Positions 25,183-34,689 of a stretch of 64,000 bases of DNA are shown here, in pieces (the first letter of the stretch is position 1; every line of letters begins with the position of its first letter). This DNA comes from SPJN01 sp965229935 (GTDB taxonomy: Bacteria; Pseudomonadota; Alphaproteobacteria; SPJN01). The notes below the pieces were generated by a model that was not told the origin of the DNA, made no database searches, and saw nothing but the letters and a program-made list of their open reading frames with translations. The stretch is taken from contig CBDDKB010000002.1 of the NCBI GenBank assembly GCA_965229935.1, positions 744,001 to 808,000 of the forward strand. Reading direction: 5' to 3'. The position numbers and the translations under genes were made by a program.

Positions 25183-26973
25183 GTGCGCACGCAGGGGCAG
25201 GTGCTGGCCCAATTGCTGCCATGGCTTTGGCCCGCAGGACGCGGTGACCTAAAGGGCCGCGTTGTCCTTGCTCTTTGTTCTTTGGTCGTGGCAAAGCTTT
25301 TCGCGGTTACCGCACCTTTTCTTTACAAGGCTGCAACCGACAATCTGGCAGATGAGCCCGGTGCGCTAGGCGCTGATTGGACACTGCCTGCGTGGTTGTT
25401 GGTGCCTGTCATGTTGGTGATCGCCTATGGCGTATTGCGCATTGCGATGCAGGGGTTTGCCCAGCTACGTGATGCGCTGTTCGCCAAGGTAGGCAATCAC
25501 GCGCAAAAGGAAATTGCCGTTGCCACTTTCCGCCACCTTCATGCCTTGTCCCTACAGTTTCATTTGAACAGACGCACCGGCGGGTTGGCGCGCGTTATTG
25601 ATCGCGGCGTTAAGGGTATCGATTTTCTGCTGCGGTTTACGCTGTTCAGTATCATTCCGACGTTGATCGAAATCCTGATGGTGGGCGCAATATTTTGGAT
25701 CAAATTCGGGGCCTTGTTTGCGGTTGTGACGGTTGTGACGGTTGGGGCCTATGTGTGGTTCACATTCCGTCTGACCGAATGGCGGGTCGGCATCAGACGC
25801 AAGATGAATGATTCCGACAATGACGCCAATGTGAAGGCCGTGGACAGCTTGCTGAACTTTGAGACTGTCAAATATTTCAACAATGAAGGTCATGAAACGG
25901 ATCGTTATCGCAAATCAATGACCCGTTATTCCAAGGCAGCAATCAGATCGCAAACATCGCTGGCCCTGTTGAACACCGGACAGGTTGTCGTCACCTCGGC
26001 AGGATTAATGACCTTAATGGGCCTGACTGCGCAGGGTGTTATGGCAGGCGACTACACAATCGGCGACTTTGTGTTGGTCAATGCGTTTTTAATTCAGCTA
26101 TTTGTGCCGCTTGGCTTGTTGGGAACTGTCTATCGTGAGATCAAGCAATCCCTGACCGATATGGAAGAACTGTTTGGCTTGATGGATCGGCATCAGGACG
26201 TGACCGATGATCCGTCTGCCAAGCCATTGGTCATTCAGGGTGGGGCGATCAAGTTTGATCATGTCAGCTTTGCCTATGCACCCGACAGGCCGATTTTGCA
26301 TGATGTGGATTTTGAGCTTGAGGCTGGCCATACGCTTGCGCTGGTAGGGCCATCAGGGGCGGGGAAGTCCACCATCTCGCGGTTGCTGTTTCGCTTCTAT
26401 GATGTGACCGACGGGGCCATAAAGATTGATGGGCAGGATTTGCGAACCGTAACGCAAGATAGTTTGCGCCAATCAATCGGGATCGTGCCGCAGGACACGG
26501 TGCTGTTTAACGACACGATTGGCTACAATATCCGCTATGGCAATCCTGATGCGGACGATGCCGACATTGCGCGTGCCGCAAAGCTCGCTAGCATCGACAA
26601 GTTTATCGGCGACCTACCGGACGGTTATGACAGTATGGTGGGGGAACGTGGCCTGAAACTAAGTGGTGGCGAAAAGCAGCGCGTCGCCATCGCAAGGACT
26701 TTGCTGAAAGATCCGCCCATTCTTATTTTGGATGAGGCTACAAGCGCACTCGACACCGCGACAGAACGGGATATTCAGGGCGCGCTTGATCGGGTGTCCG
26801 AAAACCGGACAGCCCTGATCATTGCCCATCGTCTTTCAACCGTTATCCATGCCGACAAGATCATTGTGTTGGATAAGGGGCGGATCGTTGAAAGCGGCAC
26901 GCATGACGACTTATTGGCGAAAAATGGGCTTTATGCCCATATGTGGCAAAGTCAGCAGCGCGCTGACGGGTGA
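25183..26973 (+). CDS. Atm1/HMT1-type ABC exporter
   Basis: A half-size ABC transporter (596 residues) with six membrane helices and a C-terminal ATPase. Walker A is GPSGAGKST (389-397), the signature is LSGGEKQRVAIAR, and Walker B is ILILDEATSALD. The segment DSLLNFETVKYFNNE (221-235) is diagnostic for the Atm1/ABCB7/HMT1 branch. That branch exports glutathione-linked sulfur or persulfide compounds or metal-glutathione complexes. GTG start. A glutathione biosynthesis gene (gshA) is elsewhere in this window but not linked. The exact substrate is not readable. Confidence 0.92.
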   Translation: MRTQGQVLAQLLPWLWPAGRGDLKGRVVLALCSLVVAKLFAVTAPFLYKAATDNLADEPGALGADWTLPAWLLVPVMLVIAYGVLRIAMQGFAQLRDALFAKVGNHAQKEIAVATFRHLHALSLQFHLNRRTGGLARVIDRGVKGIDFLLRFTLFSIIPTLIEILMVGAIFWIKFGALFAVVTVVTVGAYVWFTFRLTEWRVGIRRKMNDSDNDANVKAVDSLLNFETVKYFNNEGHETDRYRKSMTRYSKAAIRSQTSLALLNTGQVVVTSAGLMTLMGLTAQGVMAGDYTIGDFVLVNAFLIQLFVPLGLLGTVYREIKQSLTDMEELFGLMDRHQDVTDDPSAKPLVIQGGAIKFDHVSFAYAPDRPILHDVDFELEAGHTLALVGPSGAGKSTISRLLFRFYDVTDGAIKIDGQDLRTVTQDSLRQSIGIVPQDTVLFNDTIGYNIRYGNPDADDADIARAAKLASIDKFIGDLPDGYDSMVGERGLKLSGGEKQRVAIARTLLKDPPILILDEATSALDTATERDIQGALDRVSENRTALIIAHRLSTVIHADKIIVLDKGRIVESGTHDDLLAKNGLYAHMWQSQQRADG

Positions 26974-27067
26974 TGCAACCCGCAGCCATTGCGCCGCATC
27001 GCAGTGAATTGATCAGACGGGCCAGTCAGCGTATGATTGGCGACTTTTTATAGCAGAGGCAAAGTTC

Positions 27068-27790
27068 ATGGGCGCTATTCGCGACGTACTCGTACCGGTT
27101 CACAAGGAAGGCTATCCCTTCATCGGCATCTTCGCCGTGGTGACGTTGATCCTGTTTTCCCTGTCCACATCGTTGGGCTGGATAGGGCTGATCGGTACCG
27201 CTTGGTGTGTTTATTTCTTTCGTGATCCTGATCGTTTTGCGCCAGAAGGGGCAGAAAATGTGGTTAGCCCAGCCGATGGCATTGTGTGCCTGATTGACGA
27301 AGCTGCGCCCCCCGCCGAACTTGATATGGGGTCAGATCCGTTGCAGCGGGTTTGTATCTTTATGAATGTGTTCAACTGTCATGTGAACCGGACGCCTGCT
27401 GCAGGCACGATTGATCGGATCGAGTATCGTCCGGGCAAGTTCCTGAATGCCAGCCTTGATAAGGCGAGCGAGCAGAATGAACGCAATGCCTATCGTTTGA
27501 CGATGGATGACGGACAGCAAATAGCTTTTGTCCAAATCGCCGGCTTGGTTGCCCGCCGCATCGTTTGGCATGTGGTAGAAGGTCAGAAATTGCTGGCTGG
27601 TGAACGGTTTGGCCTGATCCGTTTTGGTAGCCGTGTCGATGTGTATTTGCCGAATGGCAGCGACGTCAATGTACGGCTCGGCCAGACTATGATCGCGGGC
27701 GAAACGGTATTGGGCACGTTGGCGAACGCAGCAGCAGAAGGCGCGCCCAAATTGACCGTAATTGAAGGGGACAGCACCGCTGATGAGTGA
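27068..27790 (+). CDS. psd: Phosphatidylserine decarboxylase
   Basis: Converts phosphatidylserine to phosphatidylethanolamine at the inner membrane. At 240 residues it is the short alpha/archaeal-type proenzyme. A membrane segment (about 18-50) precedes the catalytic core (VVSPADGIV; MNVFNCHVNRTPAAG). The self-cleavage site that creates the pyruvoyl cofactor is G187-S188 in RFGSRVD. The ATG at 27068 has AGAGG upstream. Its last 8 nt overlap the start of pssA (ATGAGTGA), so the two consecutive steps are translationally coupled. Confidence 0.95.
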   Translation: MGAIRDVLVPVHKEGYPFIGIFAVVTLILFSLSTSLGWIGLIGTAWCVYFFRDPDRFAPEGAENVVSPADGIVCLIDEAAPPAELDMGSDPLQRVCIFMNVFNCHVNRTPAAGTIDRIEYRPGKFLNASLDKASEQNERNAYRLTMDDGQQIAFVQIAGLVARRIVWHVVEGQKLLAGERFGLIRFGSRVDVYLPNGSDVNVRLGQTMIAGETVLGTLANAAAEGAPKLTVIEGDSTADE

Positions 27791-28658
27791 TAAGCCGCCC
27801 CATATCAGGCCGGTTGACGATCAACAACAATCGGCACCACAGGCCGCTACGCGCGAGAAAAAGCGTGCGCCACTGGGGCGTATTCACCTTCCTGCGCGAA
27901 GCTTGATCCCGAATATATTGACGGTGCTGGCGTTGTGCGCTGGGCTGACAGCGGTTCGATTTGGCCTTGATGGACGGTTTGAGGCGGCGATCATCGCAGT
28001 GATGGTTGCTGCACTTCTTGACGGGCTGGATGGTCGCGTCGCGCGGCTGTTAAAGGGCGAAACACGCTTTGGTGCAGAGCTTGATTCACTGACTGACTTT
28101 GTGAATTTCGGGGTCGTCCCCGCACTTCTGTTGTTCATTTGGACATTGGAAGGGGCGGGCGGTTTCGGCTGGGTCATGGCGTTAAGCTATGCGATTTGTT
28201 GCGGTCTGCGATTAGCCCGTTTTAACGTTGCCCATGATGATCCTGACAGGCCCTTGTGGATGGCATCTTATTTTACGGGTGTGCCATCACCTGCCGGAGC
28301 GATGCTGGTCTTTGTGCCATTCTTTGCAGTCTTTATGGGGGCAGACTGGTTGCTGGATATCCCAGCGCTTATAGCTGTTTATACAGGGTTGATCGGTCTG
28401 TTGATGGTCAGTTCCATTCCGACATATTCGTTTAAGCGTCTGCGTGTGCGCGGTGACCTTGTTCTGCCGCTGTTGCTGGTGGTGGCGCTTGTGGCAGCAA
28501 GCTTTGCGACCAACCCGTGGGAAAGCCTGCTGGTGTTAGCGTTAAGCTATGCCGCCCTGTTGCCACTATCCTACATCACCTTCCGCCGTCGTCTGGCGAA
28601 GGAGCCTGATTATAGCCTTGAAGAAGAAACCGAAGGGCCGCCCATCTCTCTTGATTGA
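27783..28658 (+). CDS. pssA: CDP-diacylglycerol--serine O-phosphatidyltransferase
   Basis: Makes phosphatidylserine from CDP-diacylglycerol and serine, the substrate for the psd product encoded just upstream. A 291-residue polytopic membrane protein. The CDP-alcohol phosphotransferase motif DG-x2-AR-x8-G-x3-D-x3-D is complete in DGRVARLLKGETRFGAELD followed by SLTD. The N-terminus is a polar, basic extension before the first helix (IPNILTVLALCAGLTA). I start at 27783 inside the psd stop region. About eight helices. The next gene is convergent, with no clear terminator in the 33 nt between. Confidence 0.94.
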   Translation: MSDKPPHIRPVDDQQQSAPQAATREKKRAPLGRIHLPARSLIPNILTVLALCAGLTAVRFGLDGRFEAAIIAVMVAALLDGLDGRVARLLKGETRFGAELDSLTDFVNFGVVPALLLFIWTLEGAGGFGWVMALSYAICCGLRLARFNVAHDDPDRPLWMASYFTGVPSPAGAMLVFVPFFAVFMGADWLLDIPALIAVYTGLIGLLMVSSIPTYSFKRLRVRGDLVLPLLLVVALVAASFATNPWESLLVLALSYAALLPLSYITFRRRLAKEPDYSLEEETEGPPISLD

Positions 28659-28691
28659 TTAGGCAGCCCCTCTTGTTTGGGTAAGCGCAGG

Positions 28692-31600
28692 CTATTCCGC
28701 AGGGCTATGTTCTGCATCCCGTGCTTTGATTCCGGTTAGTTTTCTGATGCGTGGGCCGTATTTCCGGCGAACATGATCCGGCAGCGCCAGCATGCAGGGG
28801 GTGATGACCAATGTCAGCACCGTGGCGAAGGCAAGGCCGAACACAATGGCGGTTGCCAACTGAACCCACCAGCCTGAGGTTGGCGCGTCATAGCTGATCT
28901 GGCGGGCGAAGAAATCCACATTCACGCTGTAAGCCATCGGTAGAATGCCGCAAATTGTGGTGATCGTCGTCAGCAGCACAGGGCGCAATCGTTGCGCACC
29001 TGTGCGAACCACAGCCTCCACCACGCTTTGTCCCGAAGCGTGAAGCCTTTGATAGGTATCAACCAACACAATATTGTTGTTCACCACAATCCCGGCCAGC
29101 GCGATAATCCCCGTGCCGGTCATAATGACAGAGAATGTCTGATCGCGGATCATCATGCCCAAAAGCACGCCCACAGTGGACAACACGATTGAGGTTAGGA
29201 TCAGGAACGCATGATAAAAACTGTTGAATTGTGTGACCAAAATGATGCCCATCAGGAACAATGAAAACAGCAAGGCACCGCCCAGAAATTCAGCAGATTC
29301 CTGTTGCTCTTCATTCGTGCCACGGAAGGCAATTTTCACATCAGGGTGAATGTCCTGCTGCTCAAGCCATGCCGCAACCTGACGAACCTGTGTGTCGGCC
29401 AAATAGCCAGTGTCGGGGTTGGCCTTGATATTCATCACCGTCCGCCCGTTTGACTTGTTGATAGATGAAAGGCGCGGCGCAGGTTCCGTTGTCACAAAAT
29501 TAGAAATTGGCACCGGACCGTTAGGCGTGGACAGGCGCAGCTTATCGAGCGCTTCGATGGAGCGGTCCTCGACGGGGAAGCGGACGCGGATGTCAACTTC
29601 GTCATCAGCGTCGTCCGGGCGGTAATTGCCGATCAGAATACCGTTTGTAACAAGCTGGACCACACCGCCAACTGTGGTGACATCGGCCCCGAAACGGGCG
29701 GCCTGTTCACGGTCAATCTTCAAACGCCAATCAATGCCGGGCAGGGGACGACTGTCGTCAATGTCGATGACGCCCTCAACCTCTTTTTCAAGATAGGTGC
29801 GGACGCGGCCAACCTCGGCAATCATGGCGTTCTTGTTGGTTGATGAAAATTCAATATTGATTTGCTTGTCGTCGCTGGGGCCGTTTTGTCGTTTATAGAT
29901 TTCGACATGAACGCCGGGCAAATTGCGTGTCTTTGCGCGGATTGCGTCCAGTATCTCTGTCGCTTTGCGCCTGGTCCGCCATTCGGTGAACTCTAAGTTA
30001 ATCGTCGCAATAGCGTCAGAGGGCAATTCCTGCCCGCGAGAGCCAAGCTCTGTCCCGATTTCGGTAAAGGCGATGCTGATGCCCGGCTCATCAAGCACGA
30101 TTTTCTCGACATCAAGGGTAATCCGCTCCAGCTCATAGGGAGACATGTTGCCCCGTGCGCTGACAATCAGCACCGCCTGATCTGGTTCGGAACTGCTGAA
30201 ATATTCGACGCCTCGCCCCATATAGCTGAAGGCAACAATGATTGTGCTAAGGACAAGTATAGCGATTGTAATCATTTGTAAGGGGCGCTGTACGACCCAA
30301 TTCAGCATGCGGGCATATCGGCCTGTGAAGCCTGCCAATTGTGTGACATCGCCTGTTTCAGCAACAGACAATGCCTTTAGGGTCTTGTTGTTGCCGCCGG
30401 ATGTCTTGCCGATATAGCCACCAAGAACGGGCATGAACACAAGCGCCATTAGTAGAGAGCCTGACAAAACATAAATCAATGTCAGTGGCAGATAGGACAT
30501 GAATTCCCCTGTCACGCCGGGCCATGCCAGCATGGGGAAAAAGGCCGCTAGTGTCGTCGCGGTAGAGGAAATGATGGGCCACACCATGCGTTTTGATGCG
30601 GTGGCATAGGCCTCCTTCCTATGAAGGCCCTCGGCCATTTTGCGGTCGGCAAGTTCGACAACCACAATCGCCCCGTCAACCAATAGGCCGACAGACAGCA
30701 CCAAACCAAACATCACCATCATATTGATGGTGGAGCCTGTCAGAGACAGAACAACAAAACCGAACATGAATGAGGACGGGATAGCGATCCCAACCAAAAA
30801 GCCTGACCGTAACCCAAGCGCGGCCACAACGATGATCATCACCAACACAATGGCGGTGGACACAGCGGCCTGCAATTCGGCCTGTGTTTCAAATACCCAC
30901 CGGGATTGATCAGAGGTAAAGTTCACAATCACGCCGGGGGGAATATCTGCGGCTGATGCTTCAACCACGTCACGAACTGCCTGGGTTGCCAAAATGGCGT
31001 TTTCGCCCAAACGTTTGATTGCCCAAACGGCAACAGAAGGCTTGCCATTTACGCGCGCAATGCTTTGCACATCTTTGAATGTGCGGCGTACTTCGGCAAT
31101 ATCACCAAGGGTGACAATGCTATCGCCTTGCGCCTTAATTGGCATTTCAAGTACATCTGCGCGGGTTTCAAACAGGCCCGGCACCTTCACGGAAAAACGT
31201 GATTGGTTGCCTTGCATCGCACCCGCTGCGATCAAGCGATTGTTTGATTGTGCGGCGTTGAAAAGCTCACCCGCTGTAACGCCATAGGAATCCATTTTGG
31301 CGGGGTCGATTATGACCTCAAGCAGCTCTTCACGTTCCCCGACAATAAAGGCGTCAGAGATTTCGGAAATCTGCATAAACCGATCTTCAAGAATGCGCGC
31401 GGTGTGTAGCAGCGTTCGTTCAGGCAAATCGCCTGACAGGGTGACGCCAATAACAGGGAACAGGCTGGCGTTAAACTCCTGAACCTTTGGCTCTTCGGCG
31501 TCGCTGGGCAAATCTGGTTTGGCAAGGTCAACCTTTTCCCGGACATCGGCAACTGCGGTGTCGGGATCGAAGCTCGCGTCAAATTCAAGAAAGATCGCGG

Positions 31601-31868
31601 CGTAATTTTCGGTTGCCAGCGAGTTGATTTCTTTCAGGCCTTCAAGCCCTTGCAATTGCTGTTCCAAGGGACGGACCAGCAATCGTTCAGAATCTTCAGG
31701 TGAGATACCTTCATGGACGACATGAACCTGCACAAACGGGATCGGGATATCAGGATCAGCTTCCTTGGGCACACTGTTGTAACTGATAATGCCGAAAATC
31801 AGCATCAGTATAAAGGACGCCAGGACTGTTTTGGAACGGCCTATAATGCCGTCAATGACCGCTTCCAT
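28692..31868 (-). CDS. RND efflux transporter permease (HAE/AcrB family)
   Basis: An inner-membrane proton-driven pump of 1058 residues. It has the usual twelve-helix arrangement with two large periplasmic loops (about 30-330 and 560-880). The N-terminal helix is TVLASFILMLIFGIISYNSVPKE. The conserved helix-4 acidic region is GLLVDGAIVVVELADRKMAEG. It follows the membrane-fusion protein gene by 11 nt on the same strand, so the pump and adaptor are one operon. No outer-membrane TolC partner is present, as usual for pumps that share one. Substrates unknown. A metal (HME) specificity is less likely from the sequence. Confidence 0.94.
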   Translation of the reverse strand: MEAVIDGIIGRSKTVLASFILMLIFGIISYNSVPKEADPDIPIPFVQVHVVHEGISPEDSERLLVRPLEQQLQGLEGLKEINSLATENYAAIFLEFDASFDPDTAVADVREKVDLAKPDLPSDAEEPKVQEFNASLFPVIGVTLSGDLPERTLLHTARILEDRFMQISEISDAFIVGEREELLEVIIDPAKMDSYGVTAGELFNAAQSNNRLIAAGAMQGNQSRFSVKVPGLFETRADVLEMPIKAQGDSIVTLGDIAEVRRTFKDVQSIARVNGKPSVAVWAIKRLGENAILATQAVRDVVEASAADIPPGVIVNFTSDQSRWVFETQAELQAAVSTAIVLVMIIVVAALGLRSGFLVGIAIPSSFMFGFVVLSLTGSTINMMVMFGLVLSVGLLVDGAIVVVELADRKMAEGLHRKEAYATASKRMVWPIISSTATTLAAFFPMLAWPGVTGEFMSYLPLTLIYVLSGSLLMALVFMPVLGGYIGKTSGGNNKTLKALSVAETGDVTQLAGFTGRYARMLNWVVQRPLQMITIAILVLSTIIVAFSYMGRGVEYFSSSEPDQAVLIVSARGNMSPYELERITLDVEKIVLDEPGISIAFTEIGTELGSRGQELPSDAIATINLEFTEWRTRRKATEILDAIRAKTRNLPGVHVEIYKRQNGPSDDKQINIEFSSTNKNAMIAEVGRVRTYLEKEVEGVIDIDDSRPLPGIDWRLKIDREQAARFGADVTTVGGVVQLVTNGILIGNYRPDDADDEVDIRVRFPVEDRSIEALDKLRLSTPNGPVPISNFVTTEPAPRLSSINKSNGRTVMNIKANPDTGYLADTQVRQVAAWLEQQDIHPDVKIAFRGTNEEQQESAEFLGGALLFSLFLMGIILVTQFNSFYHAFLILTSIVLSTVGVLLGMMIRDQTFSVIMTGTGIIALAGIVVNNNIVLVDTYQRLHASGQSVVEAVVRTGAQRLRPVLLTTITTICGILPMAYSVNVDFFARQISYDAPTSGWWVQLATAIVFGLAFATVLTLVITPCMLALPDHVRRKYGPRIRKLTGIKARDAEHSPAE

Positions 31869-31879
31869 GATCGTATCCC

Positions 31880-33010
31880 CTATGATGCCTCATCCACAGT
31901 GGGGGAGCCGGCCTTTTGCAGCGCGCTGCCTTCCTTTTCCCCGACATAGACAAGATTGATCTGTTCACCTTCAACCACATATTCCTGACCGACCACAATG
32001 ATCGTGGCTTCGCTGGGCAGTCCTGTCAGCCAAACACCATCCCGTGTCTCGCTGGCGATTTTGGTGGGCACGAAATTGACACGCTGATCGGAATCAACTG
32101 TCTTAACGCCGATTTGCCCCGCATCATTCAGGGTAAGCGCCGCAGCGGTAACAAGGTGAGCCGGCACCGCCGCGCCATCAAGTGACATGGTTGCTGTCAC
32201 GCCTTCGCGCAGAGTGTGATTGGGATTGGCAAGTTCAACCTCAACCTCAAAGGTGCGTGTAACAGGTTGGGCCGTTTTGGCGACAAAGCGAACTGTGCCG
32301 GTGATTTCTTCACCCGTGACCAGTTTGATACGGGCAGGGGCGCCGACAATCACATGCCCGACTTCTTGTTCTGACAATTGTGCGGTGACTAGGAATGGGT
32401 CTTCGTCGACCAAAACTGCGCAGACAGTGCCGGGGGCAAGATAGCCGCCCACCTCTGTTGGCAGGTCTTCCACCACGCCGTCAAACGGCGCGCGGATGAT
32501 GGTGTTATCAAGTTCAACCTGCATGCGTTTTACCAACGCTTGGGCAGCGTCATATTGTGCCTTGGCCGCGGCGACCGCGGTGTCTGACCGATGGCCCTTT
32601 TGGGCAAGGCTTTGTGCTGCTTCATATTCCAACTGGCGCAAGGTCATGGTGGCCTGTGCCTCTGCCATACGTGCCTCGCGGTCCTGTTTGGCAAGCCGGC
32701 ACAACACACCGTTCTTTTTGACAAGATCACCTTTTTTGCGGGGCAGTTCGATGATACGTGCGCCTGTTTCAGCCAATACGTGAACAGTGCGCGAGGCCTC
32801 TGTTCTGCCGGAAAAGGTCATGGTCCGTTGCTGTGGGCGCGCGACGGACCGTTGAACCTGAACGGTCACGCGATCTACATTTTCGGCATTTTGCTTGTTG
32901 ATCGAGGCGGCAGGTTCAATGACCGTGCCCTGATCGCGGATAATCCCACTTGTCAGCCACAAGCCGATAATGATGGCGATGGCGATTGCTATGATGACGG
33001 ACCGATTCAT
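31880..33010 (-). CDS. RND efflux periplasmic adaptor (membrane fusion protein)
   Basis: Adaptor linking the pump encoded downstream to an outer-membrane channel, 376 residues. A single N-terminal anchor (SVIIAIAIAIIIGLWLTSGI) is followed by a split lipoyl domain (ARIIELPRKKGDLVKKNGVL; APFDGVVEDLPTEVGGYLAPG), a helical hairpin (about 110-160), then beta-barrel and membrane-proximal domains. The ATG at 33010 has AGGT upstream and fits the anchor; the open frame up to 33085 has no better start. First gene of the two-gene efflux operon. Confidence 0.93.
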   Translation of the reverse strand: MNRSVIIAIAIAIIIGLWLTSGIIRDQGTVIEPAASINKQNAENVDRVTVQVQRSVARPQQRTMTFSGRTEASRTVHVLAETGARIIELPRKKGDLVKKNGVLCRLAKQDREARMAEAQATMTLRQLEYEAAQSLAQKGHRSDTAVAAAKAQYDAAQALVKRMQVELDNTIIRAPFDGVVEDLPTEVGGYLAPGTVCAVLVDEDPFLVTAQLSEQEVGHVIVGAPARIKLVTGEEITGTVRFVAKTAQPVTRTFEVEVELANPNHTLREGVTATMSLDGAAVPAHLVTAAALTLNDAGQIGVKTVDSDQRVNFVPTKIASETRDGVWLTGLPSEATIIVVGQEYVVEGEQINLVYVGEKEGSALQKAGSPTVDEAS

Positions 33011-33320
33011 CGAAATACCTGCTTTTATGCGCGCGTTTTGGAGGTGTAATAGTGGCGGGCGCATGACACATGTTCCCCCAAACATATATAGAGTGTCATC
33101 GCCCCATCAATCGACCCCTTGTATCGGACGCGGGGCGTTACAAATCAAGGGCCATTTGGGCGCAGCTTCCCCGGTAAAATAGTCTGGATTTCCGTGTGTT
33201 CGGGGGAAAACTGCGGCACCGTGTCCAAAATCTGGGAGATTGAGGCCATTGACCCCGCCGTCAGGCGGCAATATTGTCCGCCCCTATTCGATTGGCGCGG
33301 TGATTCAGCCGCCAGCCTGT
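33011..33320. promoter_or_regulatory. 310-bp gap between the efflux operon and tRNA-Gln
   Basis: No convincing gene. It must hold the leftward promoter of the efflux operon and the rightward promoter of tRNA-Gln. An inverted repeat, ATGACAC...GTGTCAT with a 23-nt spacer (33063-33099), lies 53 nt upstream of the adaptor start and could be a regulator site. I could not assign clear -35/-10 hexamers. Confidence 0.4.
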
Positions 33321-33394
33321 TGGGGAATAGTTTAACGGTAGAACTCCGGACTCTGACTCCGGCAGTCCTGGTTCGAATCCAGGTTCCCCAGCCA
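33321..33394 (+). tRNA. tRNA-Gln (CUG anticodon)
   Basis: A full cloverleaf can be drawn. The acceptor arms are TGGGGAA/TTCCCCA, with U at position 1 as in other tRNA-Gln, and the D-arm is GTTT...GAAC. The anticodon stem CCGGA/TCCGG holds the loop CTCTGAC, giving anticodon CUG for the CAG codon. The T-arm is CCTGG-TTCGAAT-CCAGG. The discriminator is G33391 and the CCA end is encoded at 33392-33394. The variable region is short (CAGT). Confidence 0.96.
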
Positions 33395-33435
33395 GTTTTC
33401 CTGATAGTCAGATGAAAATGCGGTGCTGCGGCACC

Positions 33436-34179
33436 CTATGGCTTGATCATCACAAAGAACGCATAACCAAAATAATCTGAATATTTTTCGAACATGTTGA
33501 TTTCGTGCTGCGATTCTTCAAGGACTTCGCGTGCTTCTGGGCAATCTTTCCATTCAGTTGCCTTTTGATGCAGCAGGGTCTGCATCGGATCGTAATAGTG
33601 TGTAACCCACGCATTGTTTGGCAGGGTGAAAGTGCCGACGCTTTCATAGCCAAGCTGGCTGATAATGTTCTGCTTGGCTTCGATCGTGTCGATTTCAGGA
33701 TATTGGCGCCAATACTCCACCAACTCAGCCGGTTGATCCGGCTTTAGCCACACGACCTCGCTTACCGCAACGGCGCCGCCGGGGCGGACAAACGGCTTTA
33801 CCTTTTTCAGGCCATTCTCGAAGCCTAAATTGTAAATCGCACCTTCTGACCAAATGATGTCGAAAGTATCATCGTCGAAATCCATGCTGGTCATATCCTG
33901 CTGCAGGAGTTCTAACCGATGACCGACACCTGCTGCATCTGCGGCTGCTTTTGTTCGTTCAAGCATGATGGGCAAAAAGTCTAGCGCGACCGCGGTGCCG
34001 CCGGAAATCTTCAAAAGCTCTACCGTTTGTCTGCCCGGCCCACAGCCAACATCAAGAATCTTTGGGGCAGAGAAGCGGTCAGACAGCAGGCCATAGGCCT
34101 TCCGTGTACAGTTATTCGTGCCCGGTCCAGCAGTTGGCAGGGCGGTGTAAAGGTCGAGGAAATAGTCCCATTTTTCCAT
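33436..34179 (-). CDS. Class I SAM-dependent methyltransferase
   Basis: A 247-residue cytoplasmic methyltransferase. Motif I is KILDVGCGPGRQTVELLK, the acidic loop is AVALDFLPIMLE, and the post-I region QQDMTSMDFDDDTFDIIWSEG with NLGFENGLKKVKPFVRPGG completes a Methyltransf_11 fold. The substrate is unknown; the family includes small-molecule and arsenite-like methylases, but there is no Cys pattern for arsenite. I start at ATG 34179, which begins 1 nt after the stop of the upstream SnoaL gene (TGAGATG). The frame continues upstream to 34311 only because it overlaps that gene. Confidence 0.85.
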   Translation of the reverse strand: MEKWDYFLDLYTALPTAGPGTNNCTRKAYGLLSDRFSAPKILDVGCGPGRQTVELLKISGGTAVALDFLPIMLERTKAAADAAGVGHRLELLQQDMTSMDFDDDTFDIIWSEGAIYNLGFENGLKKVKPFVRPGGAVAVSEVVWLKPDQPAELVEYWRQYPEIDTIEAKQNIISQLGYESVGTFTLPNNAWVTHYYDPMQTLLHQKATEWKDCPEAREVLEESQHEINMFEKYSDYFGYAFFVMIKP

Positions 34180-34180
34180 C

Positions 34181-34558
34181 TCAGGCACCAAACTCGCTAT
34201 GGAAGGTTGCGCTGTCCACAAACTCTTCAAGACGGGTGATGCGGGTCTCATCACATTCAAAAAAGATTGCCGCATGAATGGCAAAAGCAGACCCGTCAGG
34301 CTTTTCAGCATGCAGTATATGTGATTGCGCTACACCGTCTGGGGTAGGGTAACGCCTCAAAACTTCGTAACGCGGGCGCTGCAAAACACCAAAGACATTG
34401 TGCAGAATTTTCATACTGCCGGCACGGTCCTTTTCTTTGTTATCTGTGTTGTGCCAGACGATCACATCATCTGCGTAGATGGCTTCTACGGTAGCAAAAT
34501 CTCCTGCCTCAAGCGCCGCAAAAAATCGCTCGATCAGAGTAAGTCGTTTGTCAGTCAT
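34181..34558 (-). CDS. SnoaL/NTF2-like domain protein
   Basis: A 125-residue cytoplasmic protein with the cone-shaped SnoaL/NTF2 fold. The opening helix pair (LIERFFAALEAGDFATVEAIYADDVIVWHN) and later strands (RYEVLRRYPTPDGV; RITRLEEFVDSA) are typical. Members are small-molecule isomerases, hydrolases or ligand binders. It is translationally coupled to a SAM methyltransferase immediately downstream, hinting that both act on the same metabolite. Good GGAGAA site before the ATG. Function not assignable. Confidence 0.82.
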   Translation of the reverse strand: MTDKRLTLIERFFAALEAGDFATVEAIYADDVIVWHNTDNKEKDRAGSMKILHNVFGVLQRPRYEVLRRYPTPDGVAQSHILHAEKPDGSAFAIHAAIFFECDETRITRLEEFVDSATFHSEFGA

Positions 34559-34689
34559 TTATGTTCTCCGCTGTTTTGATCAACTTACAACAAACTCCTT
34601 GTCTGCCAACTATCCAAGTTGACTAGATTGCTGATTCCTCCCCACCAAGCTATATTGCCAGCCTAAAACAAAATTAGGCGGGGGTATTT

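Noticed and set aside
33321..33394. tRNA-Gln as an integration (att) site
   Set aside because: No integrase and no repeated tRNA 3' end were seen on either side within the window; the flanking genes look chromosomal.
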